Below, in pieces: positions 1 to 10,120 of a stretch of 64,000 nucleotides of DNA. The stretch lies in assembly GCF_945859685.1 (NCBI RefSeq), contig NC_079149.1, positions 9,645,118 through 9,709,117 of the forward strand, given 5' to 3'. Below the pieces are notes generated by a model. The model saw only the letters and a list, made by a program, of their open reading frames with translations, was not told the origin of the DNA and searched no databases. The translations under genes and the position numbers were made by a program. This DNA is from Eupeodes corollae (lineage: Eukaryota; Arthropoda; Insecta; Diptera; Syrphidae). Each line of letters begins with the position of its first letter. The stretch's first letter is position 1.

Positions 1-1505
1 ACCCAATACCATAAAAATTCTATTTACTTTTCTGGTTCTTGCATTTTCTATATCTTCATCTCTAGGCCTGTTTGTTTCTCACCATATTCTCCCAGATCAA
101 ACTTAGATAATTAATATACAAAGAAAAATCTAATTTCCAAATTTTTGTGGTAGCAAATGAGTAAACAGATAAAATGAAGAAAAATAAAACAAACATACGG
201 TTACGATAGAGCAAGAGGATAGAAATGAAGAGAACGAAGAAGAAAAATACATAAGTGGCATTAATTCATTGGCAGCGGCAGGCAAATAAAGAAGAATACA
301 AAATAAAAAAAAACACACACGCACACAAAAAATTAAAACATGCTTGACACACCACCAATCCACCCTCCCCTTCCATTCCACCACACTCCTCTTAGTCAAT
401 CACAAAACCGTCACTTCACTTCGCAAGCAAAAGCAAAGTAGAAAAACGAGAACAACACGATGATGAAAATGATGATGATGAAAAAAAAAGAAGAGTGTTG
501 AATTGCAGCTTGTTGAGATTTTCAGATGTGAGAAACTGAGAAGTGAGATGTGATGTGAATACGAAGATGAAGAGCACTTCAATGAATTCTCTCACCATGT
601 TCCATTATTTCTATTTGTTCCTTATATAAAAACACATGCGTAGTATATACAAATTTCTTATATATAGTTTTTGGTCCCTATTTATCTCTATGTACTTCAT
701 TCTTTTGGTCTCTCTTTTCCTACTTTTGATTTTCTTCTTTAGCTCTGTGTCTGTAGCCAGTTTCCCTTTTGATTTCATTCGCAGATTCAGTTAGTTTTTG
801 ACGTTCGCAGAGATAAGTCGATACATAAGCTTTAACCAGTTATCTGACAGTTTCTGTTTCGTTTTTGACATTCTTCTTTATTTTGACATTTAACCGGACT
901 TATTTACAAATTAAAGAAAAAACAACTGAACAATTCTGTTAAAAAAAGAAAATAAATACAAAATTATTTTTAATCTCTTTTTCAAAACCTCACTTCTGAA
1001 CATCCGTATCCGTATTCGTGTGTAAAAGAACAAAAACGCGGTGATATCTCTCAAAAAAATAGAGTGAGAGCGAAATAGTGTTTCTCTTCTTTTATTTATT
1101 TTGTTGTTGTTGCATCGTATGAATCGTGTTAAGTTGATGAGTGTGAAAGAGAACAAAACCCTCCCCTTCACTTCTCATTTAAACGAAGTATATAAAAGAT
1201 CAATGAACGATTATGAATGGAAACGGTAGAGTGAGAGGGAAAAACGCAACATAAAACCGACAGCTGGTAAATAAGTTGTTCTGTGCTGCCGCACCGTGTC
1301 GCTCTTATATACTCTTTGTTATATACTTTTCAAGTGAAGTTTTTTGTTTTTGATTGATTTGAAGCTAAACCAAACGACCTTTACCGCCGGGCCAGACATT
1401 ATTCGACCAACAGTCGTGCTGTAAGGTAGTTTTACGGTATTTTTACTACTGCTGTCTTGTCGATAAGGCCCGTTACAACGTCGGATTTTTAAATATACAC
1501 AATAA
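1..1505. other. Upstream AT-rich DNA, no supported gene
   Basis: A-rich and T-rich runs with short reading frames that show no recognisable protein features. An (AC)-rich stretch lies near 313-330 and a GAT/GAA-rich stretch at 460-495. Nothing else was recognised. Confidence 0.6.
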
Positions 1506-1557
1506 AGAGAGTGAGAGAGAGATATATAAAACAAAAGAGAACCATAGAAGAAGCCAT
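1506..1557. promoter_or_regulatory. GAGA cluster with adjacent GCCAT core (possible Polycomb response or promoter-proximal element)
   Basis: A GAGAGTGAGAGAGAG run (about 1507-1521) is followed by a TATATAAA string (1523-1530) and AGCCATC at about 1551-1557. GAGAG is the GAF/Pipsqueak core and GCCAT the Pleiohomeotic core known from Drosophila Polycomb response elements. More GAGTGAGAG motifs lie at about 1063 and 1230. Motifs this short occur by chance, so this is suggestive only. Confidence 0.3.
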
Positions 1558-1639
1558 CTAATCTAAAGCACCGGTTTTTTCTTCTATTGTGAATTCGAAG
1601 AGAATAATTAATTTTTGTTTTATACATTTTACCTTCGCG

Positions 1640-2050
1640 TTGTTATTCGCTGGATAAATTACCGTCGCGTCGCGTCGTCTTTTAAGGCCAACGCGCAGTT
1701 AAAAAGATAAAAGAATAAGAAAAATAATTTAAGTAAATTTTGAAAAAAAATAATTCAAATTTATTTTGTGATTAGAAAGAGAATTTAAATTTTACACCAC
1801 CACCACAGTGAAAGTGAAATTTTTAAGTGAAATAAAATTGTTTTTAAGGAAACTTAAATGGATTATGGAGTTTTCTTTAAATTTAAATAAAATTCAAATT
1901 CCAAAAATCGCTTTAGCATAAGCGTCGTCGTCTGCCCCCTTCTGACAAATGTGGATTATTAGGTACCCCCCATCGAGAATTCAACTCCGAATGGACCAAA
2001 TGCTTCGATAAATTCAGAGTGGATTAAATGATTTATCAAGCAGACCAAAG
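1640..2050 (+). promoter_or_regulatory. Possible Psc promoter and non-coding 5' exon
   Basis: The block changes from CG-containing sequence (CGTCGCGTCGCGTC around 1665) to an A-rich leader-like stretch with repeated GTGAAA motifs. A weak initiator-like GCAGTT has its A at about 1698. A possible donor, AAAG|GTATTT, sits at about 2050/2051 and could splice to the acceptor at 9230. No transcript evidence is available and other sites are possible; the exon before 9231 is the least certain part of the gene model. Confidence 0.22.
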
Positions 2051-4089
2051 GTATTTTCCTGAATATTCTTTTCAGCGTTTTTCTTCTTTTTTTTGTTGGT
2101 TATCTTCTCTTGTAGATTCCTTTTTGGTCTTGGTTTTCTCCCTTCCTTTTTCAAAATAAAATAATATAATTGCCTTGGTTTTTTTTTTTTGAAAATCCCT
2201 TTTCTATACCTCCTATTTCCCTTTCACTGATTCGGGTTTGGTTTTTGGATTTTTATTTTTTTCTTCTGTATGTTTAATGTTGCCCTCCTGTCACGGGTCG
2301 TACTGTGTCGGTCGTACAGATGTTTATTGTCACACAGAGAAGTTTTTGTTGTTGTTTTTTTTTTTGATAGTTGGTTTGGTATGGTTTATTTTTCCAACGT
2401 TTCTTGTTTTCTTTTTTGCTTTTTTCATATTTTTCTACTCTGGCGCACATGCACATTATGCGTTTTTCTTTTATTCTTCGTCATTCGTATGTGTACAATA
2501 AAATAGCGCCCGAATCGAATTGAGTTTCAAAATTTGTTGTTGTAGAAACGACCTAAAGTGATTAAGTTAGCATGCGTGCCACACTGTTTTTTTTTGGGAC
2601 AGTCTACACTCTGCCTTTGAGCTGTCTGACAATGCTAATGTCATTTTTACAGAAATTCCCATATGCACTTACCATAAAAGAGACACAGCCATGTTGGATT
2701 TGTTGTCAATTGTGACAGGTGTGATAAATTGAAAGTAAAGTAGAACTGATTGATGTGATTATTACAATTATTGTGAATGGATAAATATTGAAAGCAACGC
2801 ACATAACTTTCTTATGTGCATATTTAACTAGGAACTCTTAAGTGTAAAGAGGTACAATCCTGGAATGGGACCCTTCATTTATTTTAAATGTTTTCTTATA
2901 GAAAAATTTGGTGGTGGATTTATTGCAATTTTTGTTTTGTACATATCTGGATCGGAATTACTTATGTATAAATAATTATGTGCACAAAAGTGCGTAGTAT
3001 ATGGTATATAAGTACTTATTTAGTTCATTGGGTACGCACTTATTTACTTTCATACAACATGGGAAAATCGCAAATACCTATTACATATATAAAGAACACA
3101 ATGATGACAGCTGTAACTTATGTGGTACATTTAAAGCTATGTACCTACTTGGATAGATTACTTGTCTAGGCTATCAATTGCTTTAAAACATAGATAATTG
3201 GGATCTAATTGTTGGAGGTTAACAATAGGGGTTACCTACCTACATTTAGTGCGAAACCGAGAAATGCAATTCTCCCTACGGATTATGGATTGATAATTAT
3301 TTATCAATTTTCTTTTATTTTCACTTTCGTTGGGTATTAGGAATGTGCAGTTATTAATAGAAGAAATATGGCAATAATGGAAAATACAGTAAAAATAATT
3401 ATCATAGGCAATAATAAATCAATTAATTTTGGAGTATTATATTCTGCCTTCCCTCTTTGTCATCCATTTGCAGGCTTGGCATTTTATTTGCGATTTTTGT
3501 CGTTTGACAGATTTCCGTCGGCAAAACAGTTCTTCATTGATATCAAATTATGTATGTTTACAAAAACTGCAATATTCCGTTGAACCTGGAGAATTAAAAT
3601 AATAATGTAAATTTATTCTAACGAACAAAGAATTGAAACAAAATTTGCAGTTAAGCGTTGAATTTACTTCAAAGAAAGATCCAACGTTCCCATTAAAAAA
3701 AATTGACATTACCAATTTAATTAATTTTTTATTGGCAAAATGAAAATTTAATGTCTCATATTTTGTTGTCATAAGATTGCCAACACACAAGATTTTATTG
3801 TTGTCCATGTGGCGGTACAGAATAAAATATTGATAATTTTCCGCGATGACAGGATGTGTCAAAGAAGTGTCATTGTCTTGTAGAATTAAGCCTGGCAGCA
3901 GATGTTGATTACTGATTCGAGTCGAATTGATTGTAATAAAACGTGGACAAAAATGTTTTCTGTTTCTTTTGCTTTGTCATTTTTTAAAAATTGAGTTGAG
4001 TTTGAAAAAGTTCGTCATTTAATCAAAAGAAAATCAATCAAAAAAATATGACATATGACTGTCAACTTTCAAAAAATAACAGACTTAAG

Positions 4090-4530
4090 AGCCTTGCACA
4101 TGAGAGCGAACAACGAATGGACGAATGGGCGAACAAACGTGATTTTACACATTTTAAAAAGTCAATTTCAAACAAACACAATTAAATTATAAGAAACCAA
4201 TTGACACTGATGTTAGGATAATAAAATTTGCATTTTGTTCTCTAAAACAAGACAATTTTGTAAAAAAAATTTGTTAGTAACGAATTGCAATGTGGTTGCT
4301 TCGAACTGTCAAACTCTATTCGTGTTCCACATACAATCCACACTGGAACGAATAAATTGTTCATGCTCAACTTAACCTCAAAATTATATCTCTCTTATTT
4401 TGTTTGTTGAAAAGGGTAATTATAAATTGACAGTTCGTCGCTGTCTGCGAATAGAAACAAAGCTCATGTGAAAGAAAAGTCAAAATATGCGAATATCCAC
4501 GGTTCGCAGTTCGTAGCTCATGTGCAAGAT
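4090..4530. mobile_element. MITE-like element 1 with imperfect terminal inverted repeats
   Basis: The left end reads CTTGCACATGAGAGCGAAC and the right end, reverse-complemented, CTTGCACATGAGCTACGAAC, so about 30 bp of imperfect terminal inverted repeat bound about 440 bp. The interior carries a CGAACTGTCAAACT block and a CTTAACCT block shared with the neighbouring element. No coding capacity. No target-site duplication could be assigned with confidence. Confidence 0.65.
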
Positions 4531-4540
4531 ACTTGAAGTA

Positions 4541-4957
4541 GTATTCACATGAACGCGACCAACGAATGAATTACAAAATGTTAGTTTATATACGTTTGAA
4601 GACATATTTCCACACAAATTCCTAACAAAACGAAAGCAATATAATAGTTTTTATTGTATTTATGATACTTTTACTTTTCAATATAAAATATTAATAAATT
4701 TAAGAAAACAAATTTATTCGTCGAGAAAAAAATTGTAGTTGATACGAACTGTCAAACTTTATTCACGAATAAAATAATCGCACGTACTTAACCTAAAAAA
4801 TCATTCTTTTTTTGGTTTCGGTGGTGAATGGTGTTCGGCTGTGGCTCCTTGAAAAAATATTCGCGACGAATTAAAAGCTCTCATGTGAAAGAAACGTCAA
4901 AATCGACGAATATTCGTTCATTCGTTGGTCGTTGGTCGTGATCATGTGAATAGTGCT
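4541..4957. mobile_element. MITE-like element 2, related to the adjacent element 1
   Basis: The left end GTATTCACATGAACGCGACC and the right end (reverse complement: CTATTCACATGATCACGACC, with an extra CCAACGA copy) form imperfect terminal inverted repeats. The interior shares CGAACTGTCAAACT and CTTAACCT blocks with element 1, in the same order, so the two are diverged members of one family lying about 10 bp apart. Confidence 0.65.
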
Positions 4958-5673
4958 TTAGAGAGAGTTCACATTAACAGTTTTGAGACTTTTTTTCGTT
5001 GACATGTATTCAATCTTTTTTCTCGCTCCCACTCTCGCTGCACTTTCCTCTCATTTTTTAATTCATTAGGGAAGGAAATACATTTATTAAACGTCAAAAT
5101 ATGTCTTTAATCTCCTCAAGTGTTAAAACCGTCTTAAGAAACAAAGACCAAGTAAAAACTTTGTCTGTCTTTATGTTTGTAATTTCTTTTAAAGAACTGG
5201 ACATTTTCGACGAAATGTCATCAGGGCTTAATAAATAAGTTCATAACAATAGAAAAATTCAAACAGAACTTATCAATTCTGAAGTTTATGTACGTTTGTA
5301 TAAACTGTGATTATAAACTGTGTTCACACTTGACTAGTTTGAGGCTACTACTCCCACTGTCATTCTGTCAAAAAAGTGAGATAGAATTTTGTCTAAAGAT
5401 TATTAGCATCAAAAGACACCAATGTAAACACTGCTTTTGGGTCGGTTCGTTTATGTACTTTCAATTTCCTTAGTTTTATGTGTTCATTAAAGTTCTGTCA
5501 AAATCATATACAAAAATGAAATTGACAAACTTGACACTTGCACAGTAAATCGCTGTGATATAGGAATAGATACAAAAAGAGCTTTCATTTTATGCGGGTT
5601 TTAAATCTTCCTATCAATAGAAAATGTCATGACTGATATTGTTATTATTGATTAAACTTACTTCACGCACCTA

Positions 5674-5762
5674 ATTTTGACGTCTCAACAGATAATTCGC
5701 TTTGGCTTGAAAGTGGAATTAGTGTAAGAATTTTTAAAGCAAAAGTATTGAGACGTCAAAAT
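5674..5762. repeat. Hairpin with 15-bp arms
   Basis: ATTTTGACGTCTCAA at 5674-5688 is the exact reverse complement of 5748-5762, with a 59-bp loop. It contains the palindromic CRE-like core TGACGTC(A/T). It may be a small foldback element or the remnant of one. Confidence 0.7.
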
Positions 5763-7008
5763 GGGGGACCTGGATTAAGGTCAATGACAGTGTTCTATTG
5801 GTCTCCATTTTGACGTTTCATATTTTTCTCTCTCACTCCGGTGTTTTTTTTTTCCATGAATTGATAAAATGTCAAAATAAGTTCCCTCTAAAGCTCTAAA
5901 GTCCACTGAGAATATCTTTAACGTTAAAGTTATGTGTGTTTGTTTAGGGATTTGCAGGTGAGGTCAAATTGTTTCCTTTAGAGTTTGATTTCTAAAAAAG
6001 TCGGGACTTAAGAGTGTTATGTCTACGTCAATGTAGCTTTATGTTGTTGTTGACACAAACAAAAAATCGACCCATTCGAATGTTTCATGATTTTTTTACC
6101 CCTTTAAATCACATACCTTCCTAAAAAAAATACGCATTCTCATCGTAAACTATTGTTGATTGACGCCAATTTACCCTCATCAAATTGTTAATTAACAAAA
6201 TGGATACCTACCTAATTTGTCCCAAAAAACCAATCAGTTAAGTGGTTGGTCATTAACTAGCCTTCCATATATACACTTCTACGTCTACATGTTATGTTTA
6301 CTACATACCTCAAAGTATTGAAATGTAATTTATTCGGATAGAAATCGGTGGTGGAAAATGTATCTAGATAGTTTTAATAGTGGCAAAAGCATGGTAAATA
6401 AATAGTTAATTGTTTTTCTATAGCAGGTTCATGGTTCGTTGTTGTAAGTTAAATTGATAGTTGTTACTATTCTTGTTTTTCTTATAGGGAAATACCTCCT
6501 AACTTCTACGTATCTTCATGCAACATGTTTAGGAGGAACTTTTATTGACTTGTTTGAAAGTTTTATCCATCCATCTAACCTTAATTAAATTTTGCAAATA
6601 GTTTTACAAAGAGGTCTTTAGTCTTTTTAATAGAAAAACAACAAAAGAAAAGGCTAAAGAACCATTAACTATTTTGGGGGTTGTTAATTGTATGTTTTCT
6701 TAAAAGAATTTAAAGGGAATGAGGAACATATGCCATCTTTTCCATAGACAGTCAAAATGTTAAGACACCAAATTTAAATGACTGCCGATAGCAATTTTAT
6801 AACAAGATTTACTTACGTTATTTTGATAAAAGACAGTGTTTTTAGTAAACTCCTTTAAGGCGATTCATTTTGACGTTTCATCATATTATTTTGCTGTCAA
6901 TTTTCTTAGTTCAATACTTTTCTCTCGATCTTCTCTCTCTTTTTTACCATCAATATTAGGGAGCGAAACATATTATTCACCTCAAAGTTAACAGTATTCA
7001 CTTTGAAG

Positions 7009-7450
7009 TAATTTTGACGTCTTATCATTTTACCTCACTCACACTTGATCATAAGAAAGAGTAAGAACGAGATGAAATTTTAAATATGCCAAAATGAGGC
7101 GAAATGTGAACACCGTCAAAAGGGTAGTTTAATAATCTGTCAAAGTAAAAAATTACAACTATTATTTGAATTGAAATAGGCACAAAAGTTGCAAATTTTA
7201 TAAAAATAATCTTGCTTATAAAATACAAGACATGTTCATTTGTTCTTCTCAACTTCATTTAAATGTGGTCTACTTGTCAATGTCAAATATTGGAGAGAAC
7301 ATTTTTGACGGAACCAAAAATAAGATATATGTACCTACAGTATTTTCCTGAACATTCGTATGTTGAATATCAAGCATAGAGTTGTATTAACTTTCTAAAA
7401 TACACCCAAATGTCACTTCCACAGAGTGAATATTTTGACGTTTCTTTATA
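7009..7450. repeat. Part of a dispersed TTTTGACGT motif family
   Basis: TTTTGACGT followed by T/C-rich sequence, often then CTCAC or GAGAGCGAGAGAG, occurs at about 7013 and 7433. Similar copies are at about 5810 and 6868, with reverse-oriented ACGTCAAAAT at about 4887 and 5091. The motif may derive from ends of short dispersed elements or be a repeated TGACGT binding site. Confidence 0.4.
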
Positions 7451-9230
7451 AAATATAAGAGAGCGAGAGAGAAATAATTTTTTTTTGTAAATAACTAGTA
7501 TATTCTTTTGACAGTGGAAAGAGTTTTTCTCATTAGGAATAGCACTCAAGTGGTACTTAAGTGACAATTACAAATGTAGCCATTAGTGTGCTACTTTCTT
7601 GAATCCAAAATGTTGCCTTAAAATCAAAGTCATGTAAAGCATTGCAATTAAGTTAAACGTCATTTTCCCCTTGTTTTTAGACGTTTTATGCAGACGAGTG
7701 AAGAACATTATTGGTATTAATCCAGGGGAATCGATTGCTGCATAATGTAATTGCAACTTTAATCGCACGTGCATCTAATGTGTTGACAATATGACATTCC
7801 CCCAATCTGTCATTTCCATATACCTAATTTATTATTGAGAGAAAAGGACAGAAAATTTCTTGAAGTTGTTACCTATTTGGTTGTCACTTTTCAGTACATT
7901 ATTTATTTTAATGTTCGGGTGAAAAGCTGCATTTTTGTATCGAAAATTGGGAAAACTGATATCATAAATGTAACATAAATCACATGGGCAATAACTGCTT
8001 ACTACGTCACGTGTAAATGTCATTCTTTAAATTGGCGACTTTGACATTTTGATTCTATACCAATGACTTTGGGCTTGTTATGAGAATCACGGGCGTTAAA
8101 GTTCTTATATGAAAAAAAGGAATGTTTAGTTAGCTGCCCAAGTCCTACAAGATTTGTCCCTACTTATTACCCTTCTCCGTTCCTCAATTTATAAATCAAT
8201 AAATTTCACCTCTAATTGCTAATTCAAAATCCAAAAAAAGCAAACCAGCTTTCGGTGCATCCTGAAAAAATATTTTCTTTTTTTTTTTGAAAAAATCCTT
8301 GAGCATATAAACTCTAAAGGTATCAAACCCTCTTAAAGCCTATTTATTAGGCGGTAAAAATAACAAACTCATCCTTCGTCGTCGGTATGATATATTTTCT
8401 CTAAATTGCTTGATCTTATTTAGGATGGGATGGCCTACCTTTTACACGATACCCTAACCTCCTTATTTTTTCCCAGGTACCTAAAGGTAGAAGAATAACA
8501 AAAAATTAATTGTTCGAAATTGCACAGCTTATTGAACATACCTATTTTGTTAGAAGAACGACGACCGACAACGAACGTTGCACCCTAAACTAATTAAATG
8601 GCGACATGCCATACAACATATTTCCTTAAATTTTCACCATGAAATGTGCGTGCATAGAATTCTATCATTGCATTGGGACAAAAAAGAATTAAAATTGACA
8701 ACAAATAACTGTGAATGGGTCTTCTGTCAGATGCCATATACCTACTTTCTATGTACATTGGAAAGTGTGGTTCAAGGACTATCAAGCCAACCAAAACCAT
8801 CCATCCAAACCAACCCCAGTTGATGTGTCAACCGATTGTGTTCAATGATAGAAAGAGAAAAAAAGTTAAGAGTGAGAGTGAAAACATAAAGACATTAAGA
8901 AGGGTCGCCGCTAAGACAACTGACACTGACGCACACAAGACTTCTACGTTAAATTTGCTATTTTCCCAATTTCCTTTTCGTTCTTCTTATGGTTGGTTGT
9001 GTTCTTTTGTTCGTTGCATTGCATTCATCACTTAAAGATGATGCCTAGGATTTGACACGGTTGAGTGCATCTCATCTTGCGCCCTTCTTACTTTTTGTTT
9101 TGTCTTGTCCTATTGTCAATGGCATTAAATTCTGTTTGTCGTCCTTTACCAAGAAACATTATTAATTTCCTTATTGTTACGTCGTTGTCGTTTGAATCAT
9201 CATTTTTTTTTGTTTGTTTTTTTTTTCCAG

Positions 9231-10120
9231 GTTGCATGAAGCGAAGATGTCGCCAATGCCACTGCCAGGAGCTACAAACATAATGGCGCCAACTGAAACT
9301 CCATCACATTCCATGCCAACAACAACAGTTGCGGCATCTGTCACATATAATAAACAAATAAATACAAATAAAATGACAGATAACAAGACACAAGAAAAAG
9401 ACAAAAAACAAAAACAACAACAAAATCCAAAACAACCGGTTGACATCAGTAATGACATCACCAAAAGTAATAAAATAAAACAAGATGACTTTCCAGCAAT
9501 CAAAGACAATAAAGAACCATCTTCTACTGATTGGCCTCCACAATTATGTTCATCCTCATCATCATCATCTTCCTCGTCATCATCATCTTCATCGTCCTCA
9601 TCATCATCATCATCATCGTCTTCCTCGTCATCATCCTCCTCCTCGTCATCTTCATCGTCGTCGTCGTCATCTTCTGCATCGTCAGTATCTTCATCGGCAA
9701 CAACAGCTAAATGTGATAGTAGCAATTTACAAATCAAAACCGAGTGTAGTGAAGAAGAAGCTGTTCAAGTTGGCAGTTCAAGTTCTTCTTCAGAAAAAAA
9801 CCCACAAACGACGTCAACGACATCTACTACATCACCAACGACGATAACGGTGACGGTTGACAGCAGCACTAATGGAATCTCTTCTTCTACTTCATCTTGT
9901 GGACCTGATGTCCCTTCTGATTCTGCTGCTTCTGATGACGTCGCTGCCGAATCGAACAACCAAGACGATGAGACTGAAAAGGATGATGACGAAGAATTCT
10001 CAGAGAATTTTGGCAAACCCCGACGGCTATTACTAACAGATCTCAATTCACATATCGTATGCAATTTATGTCATGGATATCTGATAGATGCCACAACTAT
10101 TGTCGAATGTTTACACTCAT
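9231..10120 (+). CDS. Psc: Psc exon with start codon: leader end, N-terminus and first half of RING (coding from 9247)
   Basis: The acceptor is a long T tract ending in CAG at 9230; the donor is GTAAGT at 10121, leaving phase 1. The start at 9247 is the first in-frame ATG after the acceptor and has A at -3 and G at -1. An in-frame ATG at 9214 lies inside the polypyrimidine tract and would not be in mRNA. The coded part is 291 codons plus one base: a Lys/Gln/Asn/Thr-rich stretch, a 42-serine run (102-143), more Ser/Thr-rich sequence, an acidic patch around 240-255 with consecutive Asp/Glu, then a conserved Leu-rich lead-in and the RING ligands Cys272, Cys275, Cys288 and His290. The intron falls right after Ser291, inside the RING. 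The upstream edge (9231) is inferred from the acceptor only. Confidence 0.9.
9236..9283 (+). other. Short upstream ORF overlapping the Psc start codon
   Basis: If the exon begins at 9231, the first ATG in it is at 9236, in a different frame from Psc. It opens a 15-codon ORF (Cys/Arg/Gln-rich) ending with a stop at 9281-9283, beyond the Psc ATG at 9247. Its context is weak (T at -3) while the Psc ATG is better (A at -3, G at -1), so leaky scanning would be needed for Psc translation. That it regulates translation is inference. Confidence 0.45.

Larger units (their letters stand above)
2051..9230 (+). other. Presumed 5' intron or upstream region of Psc
   Basis: No coding sequence was recognised. 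The stretch contains two MITE-like elements (4.09-4.96 kb), a small hairpin (5674-5762), several TTTTGACGT motifs between 4.9 and 7.5 kb, T-rich stretches near 2.1-2.5 kb and a TAC/CTAC-rich stretch near 3.0-3.3 kb. It ends in a T-rich tract and CAG at 9230, the acceptor of the start-codon exon. Confidence 0.45.

Noticed and set aside
9214..9246. In-frame ATG upstream of the chosen Psc start
   Set aside because: It lies inside the T-rich tract before the CAG at 9230, so it is intronic; the ATG at 9247 is used instead.
9177..9737. Antisense 186-codon Asp/Glu-rich reading frame
   Set aside because: It is the complement of the TCN serine tract and its flanks; no independent support.
9485..9847. 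His/Pro/Arg-rich 120-codon frame on the + strand
   Set aside because: Same triplet tract read in another frame inside the Psc exon.
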